Assembly: GCA_964446115.1 (NCBI GenBank)
Contig: CAYUNE010000044.1
Span: 1 to 64,000 of the forward strand
Origin: CAYUNE01 sp964446115
Lineage (GTDB): Bacteria; Desulfobacterota; Desulfobulbia; Desulfobulbales; Desulfobulbaceae
Direction of reading: 5' to 3'
DNA length: 64,000 nt
Shown: one piece after another, positions 25,717 through 34,037 of the stretch
Numbering within the stretch: the stretch's first letter is position 1
How the letters are laid out: every line of letters starts with the position of its first letter
Program-made: the position numbers and the translations under genes
The notes under the pieces: model-generated
Told to the model about the DNA's origin: nothing
The model's input: the letters and a program-made list of their open reading frames with translations, nothing else
Database searches by the model: none

Positions 25717-28076
25717 CCCCTGCCCTCCCCTCTTCTCTCTCTTTGCAGGCCGCTTCCGGTCGAATCATTCTCCACGGGAATATCGATCACCACCCGCGTT
25801 CCCTTGTCCGGTTCCGATTCCACCGAGAGCGATCCCTCCATGGCACTGACCCACTGTTGAATGCTGGCCAGCCCGATCCCCTTGATGGTGCGCGAGGTAT
25901 CCAGTTCATTTTCCGGAACAAAACCCCTGCCCTCATCATCGACGGTGATGCGCAGGCGGCCGTTGCCGGCCTTGGCGGTGGCAACGATTTCACCGGCGCC
26001 GGCGTGTTTCCAGGCATTGTGCAACAGTTCCTTGAAGGCACGAAAGAGGTAGACCTTCTGGGAATCGGTGAGGGACAGGTCCGGGGCAAAGTCATACACC
26101 GAGATATTGATTCCCGTGCGCCGGGTGAAGTTCTTTCCATACCACTGCATGGCGGCCACCAGTCCCTGATCGTCAAGGATAGCAGGATAGAGATCGAAAA
26201 TCATGGTGCGGATCTGGCGGATCATCTGCTTGACCAGCATTTTCGAGGTGCGCAGTTCCCGGGTGAAACAGGAGGCCGGCACTGCTCCGCCGGGGGGTCG
26301 GAGATCGCAGACATGCTGTTCCGACTCCTGCAGCTTGAGACTGACCAGGGCCAGATTCTGGGCCATTTCCTCATGGAGAAGCTGGCCGATGTGCCGCCGC
26401 TCCCGCTCCTCGGCCATGACGATTTCTTCCTGGAGTTTTTTCTGAAAGTTACGCTCCGCCTCCTGCTGCTGGCGCTCCTCGGTGATATCGCGCAGGATAC
26501 CCTCATAGCCGATCAGCTCACCACTTTCATCATAGCGCGCCGTGGCGGTCATCAGGCAGATCCGAATGCTGCCGTCGGCCCGGGCCAGATAGGTTTCAAA
26601 ATTCTTGACAAAGCCCGAGTCCTGCATGGTCTGCTCCAGCAAGGGGCGCTCCTCGTCGGTCTGCGGCGTGGACCGGCAGCAGCTCAGGGAGAGTTCCCGG
26701 GGTTCATCATCATCACCGATTCCCAACAGCTCCTTGCCGGCGCGGTTGATATCGATAATGCGGCATTTGGTATCGGTGACAAAAATGCTGTCACGGGAAT
26801 TCTCAAAAATCCGCCGGTATTTTTCTTCCGATTCCTTCAGCTTGCTGATGGAATCCTCGAGCTTGGCGGCCATACTGTTGAACAACTTGCCGAACTGTCC
26901 CATATCGTCCCGGCTGAAGATGGTGGCCCGGGCGGAAAGATCACCCTTTTCGATCTTGCGGGCCGCCGCCGCCAGGGAGAGAACGGGCCGGGCGCAGCTC
27001 CAGGCAACGAACCAGGCAGCCAGGACGCAGGCAACAATCAGAATCAGGGTAAAGAGGAGAAACGACTGCACATATTCACCGAATCCCACCAGCAGTTCAG
27101 CATCATCGACCGCGGTGAGCAGCGTCCAGTAGTTGCGTCCCTTTTTCTCCCAAACCACCCGCGTATGCTCGGCATCGGTCTTCTGCACCGCCTGGGGCAG
27201 AATAAATATCCGCTGGAATGCGAACAGGGTATCCTTGCCGGTCACGGCGCTGCGGGTAATGATCATGCCGTCGGCATTGTCCGCCAGCACCTCCTCCAGT
27301 TCCGCCTCTTCCCGGAACATGGTTTTGCCGTTATTGAACATGAAACCAAAGGTCTTGCCGGCATCGGGATGAAAGAGAAAATAGCCGTCACTGTTGAGCA
27401 GGTAGTACCGTTCCCCAAGCTGCACCTGCTTTTGCTGTTTGGCCATGAGGTTGAGGATGGCCGAACCAAAGACGTTGAGGACGATAACCCCGCGCTTCCT
27501 GCCCTTCTGATCATACACCGGCGTCGCGTACCGCATAACCGGCACATAGGGTCGTTCGATGCGTCCCTGCTCAACGTTGAGATCCATGGGAGAGATATAG
27601 ACCTGGCCGTTGGCCAGACGAAACGAGTCCTTGAAATAATACCGGTTTTTCTTGTCCTGTAACTCGTCGTGGGGGACGAGAATGGTGCGCTTGCCGTCGA
27701 AATTGACCCGCACCGTTTCCTGGCCGGTGTGATCAAGAAAACGGATCTGCTGAAAAATACGGTGGTGATTGGCCAGGGCCAGAAAGGCGGTTTCCACATC
27801 ACGCAGGGCGGACATCTTCTCCAGGGGATGATTGGCATCAAGATACTCTCCCAGCTGCGGCAGATCGCGCAGGACCAGAAGATCACGGTACACCCACTGG
27901 AGTACGGTTCTGATATCGGTGCCGATGAGCCGCAGGTCCACCGCGGCCCGTTCCCTGGCCCGATCCAGGGCGAACTGCCGCTGCATATAGCGGAAATAAC
28001 CGCTGCTGATGACAACGGCGCTGACGGTCAGGACAATGAGGATAAAGAGTAATTTCCCGCGCAGACTGGTGAACAT
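25713..28076 (-). CDS. Cache/HAMP/PAS sensor histidine kinase of NarX type
   Basis: A 787-aa membrane kinase. TM1 is at about residues 8-27. A large periplasmic double-Cache-like domain (~40-320) contains RFLDHTGQETVRVNF and YYFKDSF motifs. TM2 is near 340-360, then HAMP, a PAS domain (NSRDSIFVTDTKCRIIDINRAG) and a PAC. The HisKA_3 phosphoacceptor is about H568 (RRHIGQLLHEE), and HATPase has LLHNAWKHA and DEGRGF. It is the first gene of the pair with the NarL-type regulator. The Cache domain suggests sensing of a small extracellular molecule. Confidence 0.9.
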   Translation of the reverse strand: MFTSLRGKLLFILIVLTVSAVVISSGYFRYMQRQFALDRARERAAVDLRLIGTDIRTVLQWVYRDLLVLRDLPQLGEYLDANHPLEKMSALRDVETAFLALANHHRIFQQIRFLDHTGQETVRVNFDGKRTILVPHDELQDKKNRYYFKDSFRLANGQVYISPMDLNVEQGRIERPYVPVMRYATPVYDQKGRKRGVIVLNVFGSAILNLMAKQQKQVQLGERYYLLNSDGYFLFHPDAGKTFGFMFNNGKTMFREEAELEEVLADNADGMIITRSAVTGKDTLFAFQRIFILPQAVQKTDAEHTRVVWEKKGRNYWTLLTAVDDAELLVGFGEYVQSFLLFTLILIVACVLAAWFVAWSCARPVLSLAAAARKIEKGDLSARATIFSRDDMGQFGKLFNSMAAKLEDSISKLKESEEKYRRIFENSRDSIFVTDTKCRIIDINRAGKELLGIGDDDEPRELSLSCCRSTPQTDEERPLLEQTMQDSGFVKNFETYLARADGSIRICLMTATARYDESGELIGYEGILRDITEERQQQEAERNFQKKLQEEIVMAEERERRHIGQLLHEEMAQNLALVSLKLQESEQHVCDLRPPGGAVPASCFTRELRTSKMLVKQMIRQIRTMIFDLYPAILDDQGLVAAMQWYGKNFTRRTGINISVYDFAPDLSLTDSQKVYLFRAFKELLHNAWKHAGAGEIVATAKAGNGRLRITVDDEGRGFVPENELDTSRTIKGIGLASIQQWVSAMEGSLSVESEPDKGTRVVIDIPVENDSTGSGLQRERRGEGRG

Positions 28077-28113
28077 TTGGCCCTGTAATGGATACCGTTA
28101 CGTTATAACCGGC

Positions 28114-28140
28114 ACTATACCATATTCCCCGCAAAGTCAA
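28114..28140 (-). promoter_or_regulatory. Possible promoter of the Cache kinase gene
   Basis: On minus TTGACT and TATAGT are separated by 15 bases, shorter than ideal. The start would lie about 30 bases before the kinase ATG. Confidence 0.4.
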
Positions 28141-28724
28141 AACGAGCGTGGAAAGAAAGACGGTAATTGATCGCAGGCGCCGGCGGGAGAGATCCCGGAT
28201 CAGGCAGGCTCCAGGGGAAAAGACGAGTGAATTCGTGACCGCCGGGAGGCTGGAAGACAAGGAGGAGGATAGTCAAGCAGGGCTACAGGAAGAATACACG
28301 GCAACCGGTCAGCAGCAAAACACCCAAGAAAAAACCGGCCCCGTCAGTTCTGAACCGCCTTGCGCGCCTCCCTGTTCCGGCGGGTGCGGGACGATTGGTA
28401 CCGCTTACCCCTTTTCCCGGCAAGGGCGCATGAACGGCGACACATTCGGCAGATTGAACTGTTATACAATTCTCGACCTGTTTTGATACAGGCGGCAACG
28501 GATTCACTCGCTTTCATTCTTTTCCCTCTGGTTAACAGCATTAGCAGAAATGAAAAGCAAAAAGAATACCTTGAAGACGGTATTTTTTTCAACAACAATC
28601 ATTTTTCCGTCATTGGAACAATTCCTGCCGTCATGCCGTAACCAGCCGCTGGAGAAGTAATCCAGCGTGTACATACCGTTTCGGAAACATAATCAAAAAA
28701 ACAATATCTGTTTCAGCCTCTCTT

Positions 28725-28778
28725 CTTGTAACCGATCACAGCCGTGCAACCAGACGCTCTATCTTTCCTCCAAACTGT
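28725..28778 (+). repeat. Repeat block A, copy R5
   Basis: CTTGTAACCGATCACAG starts a ~54-base block. It aligns with the first half of the 48.6-kb repeat (shared AACCGATC-CAG, then a CGCTCTATC/TTCC-like part). It ends 2 bases before the regA-like stop codon on the other strand. Confidence 0.55.
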
Positions 28779-28780
28779 AA

Positions 28781-29317
28781 TTAGCTCTTCTTCTCCGGCG
28801 GCGCGTAGCGGTTGAGCTTCCGCTGCAGGGTGCGACGATGGATATCGAGTTTCTTGGCGGCGGCACTGATATTGCCGTTACATTCATGCAGCACCCGTTG
28901 AATATGTTCCCATTCCACTCGTGAAAGCGTCGGCGGCGAGAAGTCATACTGCCTGTCACTGGCATGCGTATCCGGATGAAATGCCTGCAGAATCTCGTTG
29001 ATATCCGCCGGCTTGCCCAGATAGGAGACCGCCCCCAGCCTGATGGCCTCGGTGGCGGTAGCGATGCTGCCGTAGCCGGAAAGGACGACGATTCGCAGCT
29101 CCGGAGCCAGCCGCAATCCCTCACGGATCAACTCCAGGCCGCTGCGGCCGGGCATTTTCAGGTCGATAACCGCCAGGGAGGGACGGTGACGGCCGATCAT
29201 CTCCATGGCCTCCTCATACCCTGCCGCGGCAAACACCTTATATCCCCGCCGGGCCAGTCCACGGGCGAGGATCTCCCGAAAGTTGTCGTTATCATCAACG
29301 ATGAGGATGCTCTCCAT
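28781..29317 (-). CDS. regA: RegA/PrrA/ActR-type response regulator
   Basis: A 178-aa regulator. The receiver domain has phosphoacceptor D52 (AVIDLKMPGRSG), followed by a short linker and a Fis-type HTH (CNGNISAAAKKLDIHRRTLQRKL), the usual layout of the RegA family. Its start lies inside the end of the kinase gene (23-base overlap), so translation is coupled. In proteobacteria this family activates redox-controlled energy genes. Targets here could include the neighbouring bc/multiheme operon; this is inference. Confidence 0.9.
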   Translation of the reverse strand: MESILIVDDNDNFREILARGLARRGYKVFAAAGYEEAMEMIGRHRPSLAVIDLKMPGRSGLELIREGLRLAPELRIVVLSGYGSIATATEAIRLGAVSYLGKPADINEILQAFHPDTHASDRQYDFSPPTLSRVEWEHIQRVLHECNGNISAAAKKLDIHRRTLQRKLNRYAPPEKKS

Positions 29318-30710
29318 GGCCGCTCTCCATGCTTTTACCGTCCATCGGCAGGGATTCCCCTGCCCCGGAATGATCTCTGCCGTCCACCCGCAACCTCAGG
29401 GTCACGGTTGTACCGCTTGCCGGGGTGCTCGCAATCTCAAGGCCGCCGCCGAAGCGTTCGGCCAGGGTCCTGGCGAGAAAAAGTCCCAGTCCCATACCGG
29501 ATTCCTTGGTGGAGAAGAAGGGATCACAGGCGCGGGCAACCAGGCCCTCTTCCATTCCCTTGCCCTCGTCCTTCACCGTCAGCAACAAGAATTGGTCCCG
29601 CATCCGCCACTGCAAACGCACCTCCAGATCTTTTTCCGTACTTTCCAGGCCATTTTTGAGCAGGGACCTCACCACGCGGCAGAATGAACGAAAAGGCAGA
29701 ATCAGCTCCGTGTCCCGTCCTTTTTCCTGTACCCGCAGTCGCCGACGCGCCGCCCGGGGCAGGGAACGCGTTATCCTGCCGATCGCCTGGTCAATGGTGA
29801 ACTTCCGCACCTCTTCGCCCCGGTGTTCCCCGGCTCCCGCCGCCATTTCATAGAGAATTTCCTTACATTGGACAATATTGTCCCGGATCAGCTCCACATC
29901 CTCCCGGCTCTGTTTTCCCGGTTCTTCGGGGTTGTCAAGCATCTCACCGGCGGCTACGGCAATGGTGGAAAGCGGGGTAGAGAGTTCATGGGCGGCCCCG
30001 GCCGCCAGAGCGGTAAGCGAGGCGAGCTTCTCGTTGCGGGAACGCTCCCGGGCGAGATGGCGTTCCATGGCCCATTTGCGTTCCGCCTCCCGTCTGATGC
30101 GATCGATGAAGTAGATCAGAAAAAAAACGGTGATACCAAAGGCGATCCAATGTCCCTGGAGGTAGAGAAAGATATATTGCGTCAATACCCGCGGATCAAA
30201 ACCGGATGCTCCCCCCATGCCGGGGAAAGAGCGCAGGGAACGGAAGGCGGGCGGCAAAAGCAGCAGATAACAGAAAAGCGTCCAGATGGTCAACCCCAGG
30301 GTCCACTGGCCCGGCAGGATCATGGCGGCGAAGACGATATGGATGACATAGAGAAAGATAAAGGGATTCAGGGCGCCGCCGGTGAAAAAGAGCATCCCGG
30401 TCAGCAACAGGATATCGAGGAAAAAGATCATCCCGACCATGGGGGTCGGCACCGGGACTCCCCGCCGGTGGAGACACATCAGGAGGCCATTGGAGGTCCC
30501 TTCAAAGAAGAAGAGGGTCGCAATGATAAAAAGCGGCAGACCCAGGCGTGAAAAAATCTCCATCCTGGTCTGCAGCAACAGCGAAATTCCCAGGACCAGC
30601 AACAACCTGCACACCAGGGCCGACCACCGCAACCGCAGCACCCAAGGCAGCATCGCAGGCCGGTGCTGCTCCTCACACCGTCCCCGGCGCTCCACACTTT
30701 TTCCGGTCAT
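29295..30710 (-). CDS. regB: RegB/PrrB-type redox sensor kinase
   Basis: A 471-aa kinase with about six membrane segments in residues 25-200, including the GGALNPF motif (111-117) that matches the GGxxNPF ubiquinone-binding signature of RegB. The phosphoacceptor H241 lies in AAGAAHELSTPLSTIAVA, the RegB H-box, and HATPase is at the C-terminus (DEGKGMEEG, GMGLGLFLAR). I see no cysteine near the H-box equivalent to the redox-active RegB cysteine, so signalling may rest on quinone binding. The start at 30710 is a choice; upstream codons run into a repeat and look non-coding. ATG 30653 is an alternative. Confidence 0.88.
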   Translation of the reverse strand: MTGKSVERRGRCEEQHRPAMLPWVLRLRWSALVCRLLLVLGISLLLQTRMEIFSRLGLPLFIIATLFFFEGTSNGLLMCLHRRGVPVPTPMVGMIFFLDILLLTGMLFFTGGALNPFIFLYVIHIVFAAMILPGQWTLGLTIWTLFCYLLLLPPAFRSLRSFPGMGGASGFDPRVLTQYIFLYLQGHWIAFGITVFFLIYFIDRIRREAERKWAMERHLARERSRNEKLASLTALAAGAAHELSTPLSTIAVAAGEMLDNPEEPGKQSREDVELIRDNIVQCKEILYEMAAGAGEHRGEEVRKFTIDQAIGRITRSLPRAARRRLRVQEKGRDTELILPFRSFCRVVRSLLKNGLESTEKDLEVRLQWRMRDQFLLLTVKDEGKGMEEGLVARACDPFFSTKESGMGLGLFLARTLAERFGGGLEIASTPASGTTVTLRLRVDGRDHSGAGESLPMDGKSMESGHGEHPHR

Positions 30711-30745
30711 CCTCTGTTCCCGTTTTTCTGCTGTCCCCCGGGCGG

Positions 30746-30793
30746 AACCGCTCACAGGGCATGTAACCCCGCAACATATCAAGCACCCTCCGG
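30746..30793 (+). repeat. Repeat block A, copy R4
   Basis: AACCGCTCACAGGGCATGTA and the following CCCCGC match block A of the 48.6-kb repeat, with ATGTAACCCCGC identical over 12 bases. It lies between the NosL/thioredoxin-like gene and the regB-like gene, upstream of the latter. Confidence 0.6.
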
Positions 30794-30921
30794 TTATCCT
30801 CTCCCTCTTCCCTCTTTTATCGCGGCTGTCTTTTTTTGTAAATTCATTGCGTACTCCAAAAGCGGCCTGCGACAATTTGCCGCAGCCAAGGCCCCAAAAC
30901 AGGAAAATCACTTCCGGGAGG

Positions 30922-31767
30922 CTACAGCAGGGGATCAATAAGAGGCTGCATGAGATCGGGCAGGATCTCGCCGATGGAACGGTTGCGGATAATGCCGGAA
31001 CGGTCGAGGAGAAAACCGGTGGGAAAACCCTTCACCTTATAGAGATCGGCGATTTCTCCCCGGGGATCGAGCAGAACCGGAAAGGGAAGCGCCCGGCCAT
31101 TGAGAAAATGTTCCACCTGTTGCCTGGACTGTTCCACATTCACCGCCACCACGGTGAATCCGCGCCGCTGCCAGCGCTGGTGCGCCTGGGCCAGATAGCC
31201 GAGATCCTTATCGGTATAGGGATTGCCGGTATTCCAGAAACGCAAAAACACCACCCGGCCGCGAAAATCCTCAAGGGAAACCCGCCCTCCGCCGATTTTC
31301 TCGGCCGCAAAGGGAGCGGCCCAGGGTAAACGCAGGCCCAGACCGGACAGGTAGCCGACCATTTCACGGCCGTCATAGCGGAGGATATGGCGGGCAGCCT
31401 CACCGGGATCCCTGAAGACGTGCAGACGACAGTTGTTCTCCCGGCGACTGAAACGGCTGCTCTCAACCCAATAGGCCAGGGAGGGATCAAGGGGCTCGCC
31501 CGAGACCTCGTCCACCACGGTAAGCGCAATCGTACCGTCTCGCACTCCCCTGTCGATTTCGGGATGGGCCTGCAGATAGGTATGGGCGCAGCACAGGGAA
31601 CAGAAATGCAGCTCTCCGGAGGCGGGGTTGACGGTCACCCGGGTAACGGCTCGTATGCGGGTACCGTCCACGGCGCAAAGCTCTTTGCCGTGCTGCCGGA
31701 ACACGGCAAACAGAGAGATCAGGCAAAGGACGGCAAAAAAGAGAAAAAGGGAACCAATCCGTTTCAC
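30922..31767 (-). CDS. NosL-like domain fused to cysteine-less thioredoxin-like domain
   Basis: A 281-aa membrane-anchored periplasmic protein. An N-terminal TM lies at about residues 4-23. A cysteine-rich metal site follows (C31 in ELCAVDG, then C56, C59 and C60 in FCSLCC). The VDEVSGEPLDPSLAYWVE and FRDPGEAARH segments resemble NosL copper chaperones. From about residue 155 there is a TlpA/ResA-like thioredoxin fold (VSLEDFRGRVVFLRFWN, GFPTGFLLDRSG), but the usual WCXXC reads WNTGNPYT. The active cysteines are absent, so it cannot do dithiol chemistry. The start is a GTG with SD GGAGG, overlapping the upstream stop. It is last in the bc/multiheme operon. Metal delivery is inferred. Confidence 0.7.
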   Translation of the reverse strand: MKRIGSLFLFFAVLCLISLFAVFRQHGKELCAVDGTRIRAVTRVTVNPASGELHFCSLCCAHTYLQAHPEIDRGVRDGTIALTVVDEVSGEPLDPSLAYWVESSRFSRRENNCRLHVFRDPGEAARHILRYDGREMVGYLSGLGLRLPWAAPFAAEKIGGGRVSLEDFRGRVVFLRFWNTGNPYTDKDLGYLAQAHQRWQRRGFTVVAVNVEQSRQQVEHFLNGRALPFPVLLDPRGEIADLYKVKGFPTGFLLDRSGIIRNRSIGEILPDLMQPLIDPLL

Positions 31768-32786
31768 AGGGCTCCTCCTGCCACGAGATGAACGGCAACC
31801 ATGAAGCATGAGCCGGCCAAAAAGAGGGCCCCGTATTGCAGCAGGCTTCGCCGGAGGCGATCACGCTCCGATGCCAACGCCCAGGGAGCGGCAAGGACGG
31901 AAAGCGGCCAGGCGGCCATGAGCAGAAAGGAGCCGAGGATAAACAGCCCCAGGATCAGCGGCGCATCGGCAACCGTGGCGGCAAAACAGTAGATGCAGTG
32001 ATGGAAGGGCATCTCCATGAGCCGGGGGGCGATCACCTCGATAAAGGCCAGGGTGGAAACCACACCGTTGATCAGGGCGGCCAGGGCAACGCCCCACAAC
32101 AGAGAATGTGCGGCCGTTTCCGGCCGCAACCGCTGCCGTACCCACATGGCCGAAATAATGACCAGCAGGTTCATACCGAAATAGCCGAACCAGAGGGGCG
32201 GATCAAACTGCGGTCCGAAAAGCGCCAGCGGCACCCAGACGGTGAAGCGGGTGGGGATATCGGTGATGGTGGTGCAGCAGGAAACCGCCAGATCAGCAGA
32301 GGAACGCAGCCAGAAAACAACACTTCCCCCCGCCTCCGCCAGGCCGATGAGGGCGCAGACCAGCAAAAGAACCGGCATGCTCCGGCCGTCGCGTGCGCTG
32401 CGTCCGAACCGCTCCAGCCTGAAGAGTAAAAGCCAGACAAGCCCCAGGAAAAAGAGCAGCGGTTTGATCAGTTCCAGGGTTCGGGCAAGCCGGGGCAGGA
32501 GGTTCCTGACCCCGAAGATGCACATGGTGCCCTCAACCTCTGGAACAAAACTCTGCAGCACCACGTAAAAAAACGGCCAGAGCGCCAGCCTGATGATCAG
32601 CAGTACCGCCCCCATCCAGAAAACCAGGTAAAGCCGGTCTTCGCGGCCGGCAATCCGTTCGGGTGAACTTTCCCGGTTTTCTCTTCCGAAAAGCAGGGCC
32701 GCTGTTTTTACCGCCGTAACCGCGGCAAGTCCCGTGGAGAGCAGATCCAGGGTCAGTGCGGTGGCGGACAAGGGATTGACGATCAC
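31764..32786 (-). CDS. Polytopic membrane protein of unknown function
   Basis: A 340-aa integral membrane protein with about eight hydrophobic segments. Conserved-looking polar and cysteine spots include TMCIFGVRN, SCCTTITDIP and HHCIYCF; a CXXC within or near a membrane segment may bind metal or form a disulfide. No family recognised. It overlaps the ABC ATPase stop and the NosL-like start by 4 bases each, so it is tightly coupled to both. A role in metal or cofactor handling with these neighbours is possible. Confidence 0.75.
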   Translation of the reverse strand: MIVNPLSATALTLDLLSTGLAAVTAVKTAALLFGRENRESSPERIAGREDRLYLVFWMGAVLLIIRLALWPFFYVVLQSFVPEVEGTMCIFGVRNLLPRLARTLELIKPLLFFLGLVWLLLFRLERFGRSARDGRSMPVLLLVCALIGLAEAGGSVVFWLRSSADLAVSCCTTITDIPTRFTVWVPLALFGPQFDPPLWFGYFGMNLLVIISAMWVRQRLRPETAAHSLLWGVALAALINGVVSTLAFIEVIAPRLMEMPFHHCIYCFAATVADAPLILGLFILGSFLLMAAWPLSVLAAPWALASERDRLRRSLLQYGALFLAGSCFMVAVHLVAGGAL

Positions 32787-33454
32787 CGGACCAGCCTTCC
32801 TCCTTCAAGGGTGAGGAGACGATCCGCGGCGGCCGTAAGCCTCTCGTCATGGCTGACCACAACCAGGGTGCGGCCGCTTTTGTGCAGCTTTCCGAAGATG
32901 TCGATTACCCGCTCCGCGGTCTCCCGATCGATATTGGAGGTGGGTTCATCGGCAAGAATGATTTCGGGATCATGTACCAGGGACCTGGCAAGGGCCACCC
33001 GCTGACGCTCCCCGCCGGAGAGTTGCCGCGGCAGGTGACGGCTGCGATGGGCAAGGCCCAACTGCCCGAGCAGCTCTTCGGCCCTGCGTCGGCGCCGACG
33101 CGCGGAAAGCGGGGTGACCACCAGGGGAACGGCCACGTTTTCCCAGGCGGTGAGCTGTTCAATAAGCCGGTATTCCTGAAAAACGATGCCCAGCCGCTTT
33201 TTCCGCAACCGGGCCTGCACCACGTCCGAGGCATGGCTGACGCGGGTATCGTCGATGAAGATCTCTCCCTCGCTGGGCCGGTCCAGGGTGCCGATCAACG
33301 AAAGCAATGTGCTTTTGCCCGATCCCGAATGACCGCTGATCACCGTCCAGCTCCGGGCGGCAATGGTACAGGAGACGTCGCGCAGGGCCCACACGGTATC
33401 GGCCCCGGCAACGGCATACCCCTTGCTCACCGAAGAGACCCTGATGAGGCTCAT
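32783..33454 (-). CDS. ABC transporter ATPase, LolD/MacB type
   Basis: A 223-aa ATPase. Walker A reads GHSGSGKST, the Q-loop VFQEYRLIEQLTAWENV is typical of the LolD/FtsE/MacB group, the signature is LSGGERQR, Walker B is ILADEPTSNID and the switch histidine is SHDE. The start is the ATG overlapping the cytochrome stop (ATGA); the longer open frame runs through that gene and is rejected. The FtsX-type permease lies two genes upstream, so together they form a mechanotransmission-type transporter. In other genomes such pairs accompany NosL proteins; here that suggests copper or cytochrome maturation. Confidence 0.88.
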   Translation of the reverse strand: MSLIRVSSVSKGYAVAGADTVWALRDVSCTIAARSWTVISGHSGSGKSTLLSLIGTLDRPSEGEIFIDDTRVSHASDVVQARLRKKRLGIVFQEYRLIEQLTAWENVAVPLVVTPLSARRRRRRAEELLGQLGLAHRSRHLPRQLSGGERQRVALARSLVHDPEIILADEPTSNIDRETAERVIDIFGKLHKSGRTLVVVSHDERLTAAADRLLTLEGGRLVR

Positions 33455-33972
33455 TTTTTCATATTTTTCAACTTGAGCGGTTGATGTTCTTCCACATGGA
33501 AAGGTCGTTTCTTCCAGTTCTTGTGCTCCGGCGGAGTATAGGGAGGATCTACGGCCAGGGTGCGGATATAGGCTATGATGTCGAAGATATCCCGATCTGA
33601 GAGGATATGCTGCCACTGGGGCATGATATGGGAGAGATTGTTGGCCTTGCCGCCGAATTTGATCACCTTGAAAAAACGGACATCCGATTGGATGTTCATA
33701 TAAAAACCGTTGGTGTGGTCCCGGGGCGGCGGCTGCAGGGCCTCGTTCCGGGCCCGGGGACCGCGGCCGTCGCCTTTCTGTCCATGACAGGGGGTGCAGT
33801 ACTGCTGATAGATCCGGCCGCCGTGTTTGACGTTGCCGGCTGCAAAAATTAATGGCGCGCCCAGGAAAAAAAACAGCAGGAAAAAACCGGCGACAACCGG
33901 AAACATGCCGGTCAGGCTCCGGCCCTGACCCTTTGTCGGGTTGTTTGCTTTGTCCACATTCACCTTTTCCAC
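33451..33972 (-). CDS. Membrane-anchored monoheme cytochrome c
   Basis: A 173-aa cytochrome. There is a hydrophobic N-terminal segment at about residues 23-45, then one heme site, YCTPCHGQKGDG. A PPPRDHTNGF segment follows, then MPQWQHILSDRDIFDIIAYIRTL, with the methionine of MPQW as probable sixth ligand. It belongs with the proteins at 36597-37028 and 42490-42984, which share the same pattern. It overlaps the ABC ATPase by ATGA and sits between the two ABC transporter genes. Likely a small electron carrier. Confidence 0.87.
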   Translation of the reverse strand: MEKVNVDKANNPTKGQGRSLTGMFPVVAGFFLLFFFLGAPLIFAAGNVKHGGRIYQQYCTPCHGQKGDGRGPRARNEALQPPPRDHTNGFYMNIQSDVRFFKVIKFGGKANNLSHIMPQWQHILSDRDIFDIIAYIRTLAVDPPYTPPEHKNWKKRPFHVEEHQPLKLKNMKK

Positions 33973-34037
33973 CTTGAGCCTTACGTTTCGAAAACAATCG
34001 CAGAAAATGACCGGCTCTCTGCCGCAGGTCGGCCGCT

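Larger units (their letters stand above)
28077..28780. other. 704-base intergenic region, no gene recognised
   Basis: Short ORFs here have low-complexity, arginine/serine-rich or out-of-frame translations and no family signature, so I call none. The left part holds a likely promoter for the kinase gene and the right end a repeat copy (R5). The middle (about 28200-28700) is featureless to my reading. Confidence 0.6.

Noticed and set aside
25743..27662. 639-aa open frame on plus opposite the Cache kinase
   Set aside because: The opposite strand encodes a complete kinase with all motifs; the plus translation is low-complexity and unrecognisable.
28148..28598. Small ORFs in the 28.1-28.8 kb gap
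   Set aside because: Overlapping frames on both strands with Arg/Ser-rich translation, no SD and no family features.
33455..33997. N-terminal extension of the ABC ATPase frame
   Set aside because: It overlaps the cytochrome c gene in another frame; the ATG at 33454 overlapping that gene's stop is the natural start.
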